A stretch of 64,000 bases of DNA, taken from positions 13,736 to 77,735 of the forward strand of contig DASXYG010000069.1 in assembly GCA_036502625.1 (NCBI GenBank), in the 5' to 3' direction. The notes under the pieces were generated by a model. It saw only the letters and a list, made by a program, of their open reading frames with translations, was not told the origin of the DNA and searched no databases. This document shows positions 15,345 to 23,092 of the stretch, one piece after another (position 1 is the stretch's first letter; every line of letters begins with the position of its first letter). The translations under genes and the position numbers were made by a program. Origin of the DNA: DASXYG01 sp036502625 (GTDB lineage: Bacteria > Actinomycetota > Actinomycetes > Streptosporangiales > Streptosporangiaceae).

Positions 15345-15775
15345 GTGATGAGCCTCTCGGCGATCCGGCGGCCGTGCTGCTCGCGGTCGCCACCTGCAGG
15401 AAAGAGGTCTCGGTCTACGCGCTGCTCGTGCTGGGGCTGCTCGAGGCGTTCCGGGTGCTGCTGCGCGCCCGCGATCCCGGGCTGCCAGAGGCGTGGGCGT
15501 GGCGCCCGGCGATCAAGCGGCTGGCGACCGCGGCGCTCGGCAGCGCGGCGCTGTTCATCGCCGGACTGTGGGCCATGGGCCTGATCGCCACACCGTACGC
15601 CGCGCCACCTGGCAGCACGCCGCCGCCGCTCGACAGCCAGCGGCTGCACATCACCGGCGGACCGTTCGCCCACCTGGCGCACCCGTCAGAGGACGCGGGT
15701 GCGCGTTCGCTCAGGCGGGGGTTCTTATGCGGTGTAGTACCACAGGCCATCGCGCCCGAAGTAGCACGGCTCTGA
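15345..15775 (+). pseudogene. Possible frameshifted small membrane protein
   Basis: TAGCGT at 15333-15338 lies six bases before a GTG at 15345, the spacing of a leaderless start, and the reading begins (M)MSLSAIRRP. That frame then becomes cysteine/arginine-rich nonsense. A second frame, open from about 15374, encodes 'VYALLVLGLLEAFRVLL', 'KRLATAALGSAALFIAGLW' and a hydrophobic 'MGLIATPYAAPP', which looks like a genuine two-helix membrane protein. A single indel near 15374 would join the two. Its end overlaps the small secreted gene on the other strand. It could also be an intact gene starting from GTG 15374. Confidence 0.3.
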
Positions 15776-15934
15776 CGGGAGGGCACGCGCGGTGTAGTAG
15801 AAGTAGCGGTTGCCTTCGCACTCCGAGTTGGTGCGGAAGCCCCCGTGGGCCGTGCCCGCCTGCGCCGCCGTGCCGGTGAACGCGACCAGGGCGGCGCCGA
15901 CGGCGACCGCGCCCAGGAGAATGCGCTTCTTCAT
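15725..15934 (-). CDS. Small secreted protein, unknown function
   Basis: A 69-residue protein with a clear Sec signal peptide: MKKR, a hydrophobic core (ILLGAVAVGAALVAF) and a cleavage-like 'TAAQAG'. The mature part is only about 40 residues, rich in Tyr/Phe, with two cysteines that could form a disulfide ('SECEGNRYFYYTA' and 'EPCYFG'). The ATG at 15934 has GGGGAG nine bases upstream. No neighbours share its orientation. It resembles the many short exported peptides of actinomycetes, but I do not recognise a named family. Confidence 0.75.
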   Translation of the reverse strand: MKKRILLGAVAVGAALVAFTGTAAQAGTAHGGFRTNSECEGNRYFYYTARALPSEPCYFGRDGLWYYTA

Positions 15935-16106
15935 ATGAACTGACTCCCCGTTGATTGAGACTTCGGCGACGCCGATCTCGACAAAAGAAGCCTAAGCGGC
16001 GCGTCCTACTAACGGCACTCATTTGAGCCTTCTCAGAGCTTCCCGGATCTACGGGGCCGCAATACGGTCACGGAGGGCGAAGACCTTCTTGATTTGCCGC
16101 GGATCG

Positions 16107-16280
16107 CTATGTACGGGCCGCCATTTCCAAGAGAGGGCGTGTTGGTCGGCCGTGGGATCGGTTGGCGTTGATCCGCTCGTGGTCGACCATCGCCCACTCG
16201 GCCAGCGCCATCACCAGTGCGGCGGGCTGCCCGTCGTCCGTGTGACCTTCGCCATACAAGAGGTCCTTTCCTGGACACAT
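16107..16280 (-). CDS. Hypothetical 57-residue protein
   Basis: Open frame from an ATG at 16280 to a TAG at 16107. The middle, 'ALVMALAEWAMVDHERINAN', is an amphipathic helix of normal composition, unlike the arginine-rich shadows around it, which is the only argument for coding. The ribosome site is weak (AAAAGG eleven bases away). It could be the remnant of a longer gene. No family recognised. Confidence 0.25.
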   Translation of the reverse strand: MCPGKDLLYGEGHTDDGQPAALVMALAEWAMVDHERINANRSHGRPTRPLLEMAART

Positions 16281-16360
16281 ACACGGATGTGCCTTTTGCA
16301 GCCGCCCCCGTACGCACAGATCATCAGGCTACGCACAAGTCGTAAGAATCGGGGAGCACG

Positions 16361-16729
16361 GTGAACATCGCACTGTGGATCGCGCAAGGGCTGCTCGCAC
16401 TGGTCTACCTTGCCGCGGGCGGGCTGAAGCTCGTACGGCCGCGCGAGCGGCTGATCGCGACGGGCAACCTCAATTGGATGAAGGACGCCTCGGACGCCGG
16501 GGTGAAGGCGGTCGGCCTGGTGGAGGTCCTCGGCGCGCTCGGCGTGGTCCTGCCCTGGCTGACCGGCATCGCGCCCATCCTCACCCCGACCGCCGCGATC
16601 GGCCTGGTCATCGTGCAGATCGGCGCGCTGCGGGTGCACCTGGTCCGCAACGAACGCCAACCGCTCCCGGCCAACGCACTCCTCCTGCTACTAGCCGCAT
16701 TCGTAGCGCTCGGCCGCTTCCTCGGCTGA
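16361..16729 (+). CDS. DoxX-family membrane protein
   Basis: A 122-residue protein with four membrane helices and the DoxX-like N-terminus 'LLALVYLAAGGLKLVRPRERL', followed by 'VKAVGLVEVLGALGVVLP' and 'LTPTAAIGLVIVQIGALRVHLVRNE'. The GTG start at 16361 follows GGGGAG closely (four bases between). DoxX-like proteins are small inner-membrane proteins sometimes tied to thiosulfate or oxidative-stress functions; no specific role can be read here. It is followed by the hairpin repeat array. Confidence 0.82.
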   Translation: MNIALWIAQGLLALVYLAAGGLKLVRPRERLIATGNLNWMKDASDAGVKAVGLVEVLGALGVVLPWLTGIAPILTPTAAIGLVIVQIGALRVHLVRNERQPLPANALLLLLAAFVALGRFLG

Positions 16730-16864
16730 CATCCGTCGCGCGTGCCTGAATGGTTCGGCGTTTCCCTGGGTGCCGCCGCGGGCCGGCGCGCCTTGCCGGG
16801 CGACTTGAGAAAGGCGCCGCCCGCACAAGGTGTCGCACGCGAACAGCCCGAGGATGTACGGCAA

Positions 16865-17150
16865 GAGGCGACAGCCCCCGCGGCCCATCTGAGAAAACGC
16901 TGACCTAAGGACGCGGGAAATCAGTCGCGCGCAGCGCGGCCTTTTCCACGCGAGCGGGCGCCCCGCCACGAGGCGATAGCCCCGCGGCCCAACCCCGAGA
17001 ACGCTCACCCAAGGACGCGAGAAAAGCAGTCGCGCGGAGCGCGGCCTTTTTCGCGGGAGAGACTGTCGCGCGTGGCGCGGCCTTTCCCCCGAGAGCGCGT
17101 CAACCCAGAGTCGCGGGAAGCCTGTCGCGCCCGGCGGTCTTTCCTGCGGC
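16865..17150. repeat. Array of imperfect hairpin repeats, non-coding
   Basis: Two units of about 105 bp (from 16865 and 16970) share the order GAGGCGAyAGCCCC, CCAAGGACGCG-like sequence, a CGCGC/GCGCG hairpin and a CCTTTT tract. Shorter third and fourth copies follow near 17063 and 17100. In the first two units an outer stem (CGCGnGAAAA with TTTTyCGCG) encloses the inner CGCGC stem. The array sits between convergent genes (DoxX ending at 16729, amidohydrolase ending at 17174) and could act as a two-way terminator. Confidence 0.7.
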
Positions 17151-17173
17151 CGTGAGGGGGGTGGTGCGCTTCC

Positions 17174-17923
17174 TTAGGGCAGGTGGGAGAGGAGGGTGGC
17201 GCCTAGGACTGACGCGCGGTCCGTGCGGGAGAGGGGCCAGTCGAGGACGCGTTTGAGCTCGGACTCCGGGATTGTGTACGGGGCGTCGGTGGAGAAGACC
17301 ACGCGGGACGGGCCGACGGCGGGGTCGGCGGCGAAGCCGGACAGGACGGTGTCCCAGGGGGCGTAGCTGGTGTCGGCCAGGAGGTTGGGGGCGTGGCGCA
17401 GGGCCGGGACGGCGTCGATCCAGAAGTCGGTGGCGCCGCTGCGGCCCATGAGGAACGTGACGCCGGGGTGGCGGCGGGCCAGGGACGCCAGCGGCAGGGG
17501 CAGCGCGGTGGGCGGGGTGCCCGTACGGACGTAGACCGGCCAGCGCCACGCCGCGGCGCGTTCCAGCAGGGGGTCGAGGAGGCCGTCGTGCAGGTCGAAG
17601 CCCTGGAGGACCGGGTCGACGGCCAGCGCGACCGCGCCCGCGTCCCGGGCGCGCTCCAGCTCGGCTACCGCCTCGGTGCCGCGCCACGGGTTGGCCACCG
17701 CGTACGCGAGCAGCCGCCCGCCGGACGCGGCGGCCGCGCCCGTGACGAGCGCGTTGCCCTCGGCGTTGGCGTACGCGACGCACCGCTCCGGCGGGGAGAT
17801 CAGCGCGGCGTCGATCCCCAGCGCGTCCATGGACGCCAGCAGCGTCCGCACGGGCAGCGACACCTCGCGCCCCTCCCCGACCCGCACGTGCGCGTCAACG
17901 ACGCGCGTTCCCGAGACCGTCAT
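17174..17923 (-). CDS. Amidohydrolase-2-type TIM-barrel protein lacking metal ligands
   Basis: A 249-residue protein with the fold pattern of the amidohydrolase-2 family (PF04909), like the next two amidohydrolases of the island. The usual metal sites are degraded: the HxH of strand 1 is reduced to 'VDAHVRVG', the strand carrying the next histidine reads 'PVYVRTG', and the third reads 'FLMGRSG' where G-H-A/S-G is expected. The strand-8 Asp is kept (VVFSTDAPY). It may use no metal, may be a decarboxylase-like or regulatory paralogue, or may be non-catalytic. It is the last gene of the island, 28 bp after the preceding gene. Confidence 0.75.
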   Translation of the reverse strand: MTVSGTRVVDAHVRVGEGREVSLPVRTLLASMDALGIDAALISPPERCVAYANAEGNALVTGAAAASGGRLLAYAVANPWRGTEAVAELERARDAGAVALAVDPVLQGFDLHDGLLDPLLERAAAWRWPVYVRTGTPPTALPLPLASLARRHPGVTFLMGRSGATDFWIDAVPALRHAPNLLADTSYAPWDTVLSGFAADPAVGPSRVVFSTDAPYTIPESELKRVLDWPLSRTDRASVLGATLLSHLP

Positions 17924-17951
17924 CCGCGTCCCTCCACCGTCTCCTGATCCG

Positions 17952-18842
17952 TCACCACGGCTCCCGCTTGATCGCGTCGCTGAGGCCGAGGGCGCCGAGC
18001 GCGTCGGCGTGGATGATGTTCTCGATCAGCTCGCCCGGCACCCGGGGCAGCGCGGTGCCCTCCAGGATGGCGTTCACCCGGCGGATCCCGGCCATGGCCT
18101 CGCCGGTGTTCGCGATCGGGAAGTCCGACCCGAGCAGCAGCTTGTGCGTGCAGCCCCATTCGGTCGCGGCCAGCAGCGACTCATAGCACACCCACGGCCG
18201 CAGGTAGATCGACGAGACGTCCGCGTACACGTGCGGGTGCTTGCGGATCGTGACGACGGTCTCCTTGCCCCACGGGTGGCCCATGTGCGCCATGACGATG
18301 CGCAGCTCCGGGAACCGCAGCGCCACCTCGTCGGTGACCAGCGGGTACGTGTACCGCAGCGGGGCGTGCCTGATGGGCGACGCGCCCTGGTGGAACAGGA
18401 TGGGCAGCCCGTGGCGCTCCGCCCATCCGTACAGCGCCAGCGCGGGCTCGCCGAGCGGGTCGAACTCCTGGTAGTTCGGCCCCAGCTTGACGCCGGCGAG
18501 CCCGCGCGTACGCCACTCCTCCGCCTGGTCGACCGCGTCCGGCCAGGTCGGGTTCACGGACATGAACCCGACCCGGCGGGACGGCGCGGCCCGGGTGAAC
18601 GCCAGCGTCGCCGCGTTGGTGTCCTCGGGCCGGTAGTCCAGGCCGGTGGAGGACAGCGGGTCGTCGACGGCGATGTTGAACACGATGGAGACGTCCGCGT
18701 CGGCCATCGCCGCGTCGTAGTCGTCCCAGGAGTTCGTGGTGGTCACCGGGCGGTCGGTGCGCCAGCCCTCGTACGTCAGCCGGTCCGGCTCGGGCACCGG
18801 TCCGGTGTGCGTCGGGGTGTGCGCGTGGACATCGACGATCAA
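17952..18842 (-). CDS. Amidohydrolase-2 family metal-dependent hydrolase
   Basis: A 296-residue amidohydrolase of the PF04909 type with all usual sites: HxH in 'VDVHAHTP' (His6, His8), 'ILFHQGASP', 'IVMAHMGHPWG' and 'LLGSDFP'. Enzymes of this group hydrolyse cyclic amides and lactones or decarboxylate aromatic acids with one Zn2+ or Mn2+. The TTG start at 18842 is chosen because AAGGAA lies eight bases upstream and the protein then begins directly at strand 1. It follows the secreted protein gene by 28 bp and is part of the same minus-strand operon. Confidence 0.88.
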   Translation of the reverse strand: MIVDVHAHTPTHTGPVPEPDRLTYEGWRTDRPVTTTNSWDDYDAAMADADVSIVFNIAVDDPLSSTGLDYRPEDTNAATLAFTRAAPSRRVGFMSVNPTWPDAVDQAEEWRTRGLAGVKLGPNYQEFDPLGEPALALYGWAERHGLPILFHQGASPIRHAPLRYTYPLVTDEVALRFPELRIVMAHMGHPWGKETVVTIRKHPHVYADVSSIYLRPWVCYESLLAATEWGCTHKLLLGSDFPIANTGEAMAGIRRVNAILEGTALPRVPGELIENIIHADALGALGLSDAIKREPW

Positions 18843-18870
18843 AGCGGGTTCCTTGTCTCCTCGGTCGCGG

Positions 18871-20406
18871 TCAGGGCCGCGCGAACTGCGTCGCGACGGT
18901 ACGGAAGATCCGCTCCGGCTCGTCGCGGTGGTACACGTGGACGGTCGCGTTCACGTGGTCGCTGTTGCCGCCGATCGTCCACGCGGACGGGTCCTCGAAC
19001 CCGGGGTCGTGGATGCCCAGGCCGATCGACGACAGGTCGTCGAACGTGGCATCGACGTAGTAGTCGCCCACGCCCTTCTTCTCGTACAGGCGGAAGGCGA
19101 TCTTCACCTTCTTCTTGCCCTTCACGAACTGGGTGACGTCCATCGGGCCCTGCCGGTCCGACCCGTTGACCCACATGAAGCTGAACCAGTCGGTGACGTC
19201 GGAGTCCCACACGACCTTGTCGTCGATCAGCACCTGCATGAAGTGGTAGCCGCCGAGGCCGCCGTAGTACGGGTCGCGGTGCCACCAGGACAGCTCGTAC
19301 CGCGGCGACTTCGGGTCGACGGCGACCTCCTGGGACGCCTCCGCGTAGTCGCCGGTCTTCGTGCCGACGTGCGGCGCGACGGTCAGCGCGAGCCGCCCGT
19401 CGCCCTGGCGCGGCCCCTGGCTGGGGTCGGTGAGGTTCTGGCCGGTCATCTGGGTGCCGTACGAGATCACCCCGTCGATCTTGTGCTCGCGCGTGTAGCG
19501 CATCCCGACGTTCAGGACGTCGTTGACGTACCGCGACGTGGGCGCGAGCACGCTGTCGAGCAGCCGCCCGGAGTAGTCGAGCAGGATGACGCTGAGGTTC
19601 TTCTTCTCCGCCAGCGGCAGGATCGTGTCGAGGTTCGCCGCGACGGCGGACGCGTCGTTGGTGTTGTTGTCCTTGCCGAGGTACGGGTACACGATGCCGT
19701 CGATGACGTCGCCGTACTTCTCGTAGAACGACGGGTCCTTGGCGGTGTCGTAGTACGCGATCGTGTAGAGGCCGAGGTCCGGGTTGATCGCCTTCGTGGT
19801 CTGCCGCATCCGGGTCAGGTAGTCGTGGGTGAACAGCTTGGCGTTCTCCCCGGCGAGGAAGTCGTCGATGGACCAGGCCACGATGTTCGGGTCCTGCTTG
19901 GACAGGTCGGCGACCTGCTTGGCCCAGGTGAGGAAGTCGGTCCCGTACGGGCGGGAGCAGCGGCCCGCGAGGTGGGCGTCGGAGTCCGGGAAGCACTCGC
20001 TGGGCGGCGCGAGGCCCACCCAGATCTTGATGCCGGCGCGGCGCGCGGCCGGCGCGAACTCGTTCTTCAGGTCGGCCCAGTCGGTCGGCTCGTCCCATAC
20101 GGAGTAGTAGTACGTGTTGACGTGCAGCGCCTTGAGCCGCTTGATCAGGCGCGGCGTGTCGATGTGCCGGTAGCCGTCCTTGCGCGGCTCGGCCTCGCGG
20201 ACCTGCGTGCCGATGGTGTTGCCGCCCGGGTGGGTGGCTCGGACACCGTCCTTCGGCACCCACGGACGGTGCGTGGACGGCAGGTTCGCCGGTACGGCCG
20301 CCGGGCGCGCGGCGGCGCGGGCGGGATGGGCCGCGGCGCTCGCCGTGCCGCCGCCGATGAGGGCGAGCAGCGCGGCGAGGGCGACGGGCGTGATGGCTCT
20401 GCGCAC
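18871..20406 (-). CDS. Secreted protein with glycoside-hydrolase-like TIM barrel
   Basis: A 511-residue exported protein. A Sec signal peptide (MRRAITPVALAALLALIGGG, cleavage near ASA-AA) precedes a TIM-barrel-like domain: 'RLKALHVNTYYYSVWDEP', 'AGIKIWVGLAPP', 'DPNIVAWSIDDF', 'GIVYPYLGKDNN', 'DGVISYGTQM'. Acidic residues at strand ends (DEP, IDDF) suggest a glycosidase-like site. The C-terminal 150 residues are beta-rich, with 'DDKVVWDSDVTDWF', like a carbohydrate-binding or jelly-roll domain. The GTG start at 20406 has AAGGAG seven bases upstream. It is surprising inside an operon of cytosolic catabolic genes and may process an extracellular precursor. No named family assigned. Confidence 0.7.
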   Translation of the reverse strand: MRRAITPVALAALLALIGGGTASAAAHPARAAARPAAVPANLPSTHRPWVPKDGVRATHPGGNTIGTQVREAEPRKDGYRHIDTPRLIKRLKALHVNTYYYSVWDEPTDWADLKNEFAPAARRAGIKIWVGLAPPSECFPDSDAHLAGRCSRPYGTDFLTWAKQVADLSKQDPNIVAWSIDDFLAGENAKLFTHDYLTRMRQTTKAINPDLGLYTIAYYDTAKDPSFYEKYGDVIDGIVYPYLGKDNNTNDASAVAANLDTILPLAEKKNLSVILLDYSGRLLDSVLAPTSRYVNDVLNVGMRYTREHKIDGVISYGTQMTGQNLTDPSQGPRQGDGRLALTVAPHVGTKTGDYAEASQEVAVDPKSPRYELSWWHRDPYYGGLGGYHFMQVLIDDKVVWDSDVTDWFSFMWVNGSDRQGPMDVTQFVKGKKKVKIAFRLYEKKGVGDYYVDATFDDLSSIGLGIHDPGFEDPSAWTIGGNSDHVNATVHVYHRDEPERIFRTVATQFARP

Positions 20407-20427
20407 GAATGTCTCCTTCGCTGGGGG

Positions 20428-21546
20428 TTACGAGAAGAGGTCGAGCAGGTCGGGCCGCGGCGTGACGCCGAGGCCGGGGCGGTCGGTGAGGCGGACGCGC
20501 GAGCCGTCGCTGTCCAGCGGCTCGGCGAGGATGTCCTCGGAGTAGTAGTGGGCGCCGATGATGTCCGACGGCAGGTCGGTGGCCAGGTCGGGGATGGCGC
20601 AGGCGGCGTGCAACTGGGCGGCCGCGCCGATGCCGAGCTCGCCGTTGGAGCCGATCAGCGACCGCACCCCGAACGCCGACGCGACCCGCGCCAGGTGCAC
20701 GGCGCGCCCGGGTCCGCCGGCCTTGCCGATGTAGACGGACGCCACCTCGGCGGCGTCCGCGCGGATGGCGCGTACGAGGTCGCTCAGGCCGAACACGGAC
20801 TCGTCCGCGATCACGGTGACGCCGAGCGCCCGTACGGCGCGCAGCCCCTCCAGGTCGTCGGCGGCGACCGGCTGCTCGACGAACGCGATGCCGTACGGCG
20901 CGAGCCCGGCGACGGCGCGCGCCGCCTCGGCGCGGCTCCAGCCGCCGTTCGCGTCGACGCCCAGGAACGCGTCCGGCCCGGCGAGCTCGCGGGCGCGGGC
21001 GACGCGCGCCAGGTCGCCGTCCACGCCGAGCCCGACCTTGACCTTGAACGCGCCGAACCCGGCGGCGCGCGCGGCCCGGTACGCGGTGTCGAGCACCGCG
21101 CCGTCGCCGGACAGCGACAGCTTGATCGGCACCTCCGTGCGGTACGGGCCGCCGAGCGCCACGGCGAGCGGCACGCCGAGCGCCCGCGCCCACGCGTCCC
21201 ACAGCGCGGTGGCCACGCCCGCCTTGGTGAACGGGCTGGCGGCCAGCGCCCGGTCCATGGCGGCCTCGGCGCCGCCGACCGGGGCCAGCGGCGCGCCGGC
21301 GAGCGCGGGCGCCAGCACCGTGCGGATGAGGTGGGCGGCGGTCGTGCCGTCCTCGCCGCTCCACAGCGGCGTGGCGCTGACCTCGCCGTATCCGGTGACC
21401 TCGCGGCCCTGCCGGTCGCGGGCGACCACCCGGACGAGCAGGAAGTCCGACCGGTCGTGCGCGCCCTTCGCGCCGTGCACGGTGAGGTCGGGGGCGGCGG
21501 TCAGGCTCACCGGCGCGGTCTGCACCGCGCTGATCGTGTACGTCAC
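20428..21546 (-). CDS. Enolase-superfamily enzyme, MLE subgroup
   Basis: A 372-residue muconate-lactonizing-enzyme-like protein. The catalytic Lys pair is in 'GAFKVKVGLG', metal ligands in 'GVDANGGW', 'FVEQPV' and 'IADESV', and the second-face lysine in 'VYIGKAGG', the pattern of the MLE subgroup (cycloisomerases, dipeptide epimerases, N-succinylamino-acid racemases). I chose the GTG at 21546 because it overlaps the previous stop as GTGA and has AAAGG seven bases upstream; an ATG at 21555 has no room for a ribosome site. In this operon the reaction may be racemisation or cycloisomerisation of an intermediate. Confidence 0.88.
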   Translation of the reverse strand: MTYTISAVQTAPVSLTAAPDLTVHGAKGAHDRSDFLLVRVVARDRQGREVTGYGEVSATPLWSGEDGTTAAHLIRTVLAPALAGAPLAPVGGAEAAMDRALAASPFTKAGVATALWDAWARALGVPLAVALGGPYRTEVPIKLSLSGDGAVLDTAYRAARAAGFGAFKVKVGLGVDGDLARVARARELAGPDAFLGVDANGGWSRAEAARAVAGLAPYGIAFVEQPVAADDLEGLRAVRALGVTVIADESVFGLSDLVRAIRADAAEVASVYIGKAGGPGRAVHLARVASAFGVRSLIGSNGELGIGAAAQLHAACAIPDLATDLPSDIIGAHYYSEDILAEPLDSDGSRVRLTDRPGLGVTPRPDLLDLFS

Positions 21547-22325
21547 GCGGGCCATCCTTTGAGCAGGTCACGCGGGTTGTCGTAGAGGACGCGGCGGAGC
21601 GTGGCGGCGTCCAGGCCCCACTGGGTGATCTCCTGCGCGCGCGCCACCGCGTACGCCTGGCCGACCTGGTCGGACAGCCCGGCGTCGGAGCCGAACAGCA
21701 CCCGGTCCGGCGGGCAGCGCTCGATGATGCGCCTCCCCGCGTACGGCGGCACCCCGCACAGGCAGATGTGCAGGTTGGCGGTCTCGTTGACGGCGGCGAT
21801 CGCCTCGCGCCAGGTGTCGTGCAGCCCGGCGTGGCCGAGCACCACGGGCACCGTGGGATGCCGCCGGGCGAACGCGGCGATCTGCGTCGCGGTCGCGTAC
21901 GGCGGGGTGCCGTCGTGGCACAGCACGATGCCGCCGTGCGCGGCCACCACCTCGGCGATCGGGTCGAGGCTCGGCTCGTGCATGCTGACGCCCTGCAGCC
22001 AGGGGTGGATCTTCAGGCCGCGGATGCCCAGCGTCGCGAAGCACCGCTCCATCTCCTCGGCGGCGCCCGGGTAGCGCGGGTTGACCGTGCCGAACGCGAC
22101 CATGCGGGACGGGTCGGCGGCGACGAACTCCGCGAGCCGGTCGTTGGCCTCCGGCGTGGCGTGGAACAGCCCGTCGTGGCTGAGCACCACGGCCGCGCGG
22201 ATGCCCGCGGTGTCCATGAACGCGGTGAAGTCCGCGGGCGTGAACGCCTTTCCGGCCAGCCAGGACGCGTGGTCCCAGGCGGGCGTGTGGGTGTGGAAGT
22301 CGACGACGGGGATGGCGGTACTCAC
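21543..22325 (-). CDS. Amidohydrolase-2 family metal-dependent hydrolase
   Basis: A 260-residue amidohydrolase with intact metal sites: 'VDFHTHTP' (HxH), 'GLKIHPWLQG', 'IVLCHDGTPPY', 'VVLGHAGLHD' and 'LFGSDAGLS'. It begins at a GTG (22325) preceded by AAGGGA. The gene ends in a GTGA overlap with the MLE gene and starts 23 bp after the creatininase gene. It is the second fully equipped amidohydrolase of the island; possible substrates are lactones, cyclic imides or keto acids. Probably cytosolic, as no signal peptide is present. Confidence 0.88.
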   Translation of the reverse strand: MSTAIPVVDFHTHTPAWDHASWLAGKAFTPADFTAFMDTAGIRAAVVLSHDGLFHATPEANDRLAEFVAADPSRMVAFGTVNPRYPGAAEEMERCFATLGIRGLKIHPWLQGVSMHEPSLDPIAEVVAAHGGIVLCHDGTPPYATATQIAAFARRHPTVPVVLGHAGLHDTWREAIAAVNETANLHICLCGVPPYAGRRIIERCPPDRVLFGSDAGLSDQVGQAYAVARAQEITQWGLDAATLRRVLYDNPRDLLKGWPA

Positions 22326-22348
22326 CAAAGGGTCCCTTCCGGGGTGCG

Positions 22349-23092
22349 CTACAGGTCGCGGGCCAGGGTGACGAGGCGGTCGGCGAGGGCGGCGGTGAGG
22401 AGGGCGAACCAGGCGGCGCCGTCGGCGGCGGACGCGTCGGCCGGGCGGTCGGTGTAGCCGTCGATGGTCCGCCACAGGTCCGGGGTGTGCACGGTGACGC
22501 CGGGGGCGTCCGGCACGGCGGGCTGGAGGTCCCGGTCCGGCGGCGTGCCGACCAGGTCGGGGCGCAGGTGGGCGACGATCGAGGTCTCGAACCTGCCCGC
22601 GTGGCCGGGCACGTTCGGCGGGTCGCCGGCGATGCGGTCGTACGGGAACAGGTCCCAGTAGTCGAGGTACGCGGTGGCCAGGCCGTGGCGGGTGGCGGCG
22701 GTCGCGGCGGCGGCGTGGCAGGCGCCCCGGTTGCCGCCGTGGCCGTTGACGATGACCAGCCGCCGCCCGCCGTCGGCGGCCACCGAGCGGGCCAGGTCGC
22801 CGAGCACGGCCGTGGTGGTCTCCGGCGACAGGGACAGGGTCGCGCCGAACACGAAATGGTGGTCCGAGGCGCCGAACGGCAGCGCGGGCGTGAGCACCAG
22901 GTCGCGCGGCGCCGACGCGCCGGCGCGGTGCGCGGCCTCCTCCGCGACTGCCGCGGCGACCAGCGCGTCCGTACCGGACGGCAGGTGCGGTCCGTGCTGC
23001 TCGACGGTGCCGACCGGCAGCACCACCAGCGCCTCGGGCAGCACCTCGGCCAGCCGCTCCCGGTCGGTCTCGTGCCACTTCCACACGGTCAT
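22349..23092 (-). CDS. Creatininase-family amidohydrolase
   Basis: A 247-residue member of the creatininase family (creatininase, MftE, FAPy deformylase ArfB relatives), metal-dependent enzymes that cleave cyclic or linear amides. Metal-binding and catalytic segments are visible: 'PVGTVEQHGPHLPSGTDA' (Glu, His, Asp) and 'IVNGHGGNRG' (the conserved histidine strand), plus 'GHAGRFETS' carrying a ligand Glu. The ATG at 23092 overlaps the preceding stop. In this operon it strengthens the case for a nitrogenous heterocycle or amide as substrate. Confidence 0.9.
   Translation of the reverse strand: MTVWKWHETDRERLAEVLPEALVVLPVGTVEQHGPHLPSGTDALVAAAVAEEAAHRAGASAPRDLVLTPALPFGASDHHFVFGATLSLSPETTTAVLGDLARSVAADGGRRLVIVNGHGGNRGACHAAAATAATRHGLATAYLDYWDLFPYDRIAGDPPNVPGHAGRFETSIVAHLRPDLVGTPPDRDLQPAVPDAPGVTVHTPDLWRTIDGYTDRPADASAADGAAWFALLTAALADRLVTLARDL

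Noticed and set aside
16023..16364. Plus-strand open frame of 113 codons upstream of the DoxX gene
   Set aside because: Composition is irregular with many rare residues, no ribosome site and no motif. The opposite 57-codon frame is slightly more plausible and is listed with low confidence.
16865..17150. CRISPR-like array
   Set aside because: Repeats are of variable length, directly abutting and hairpin-forming, without unique spacers or cas genes.
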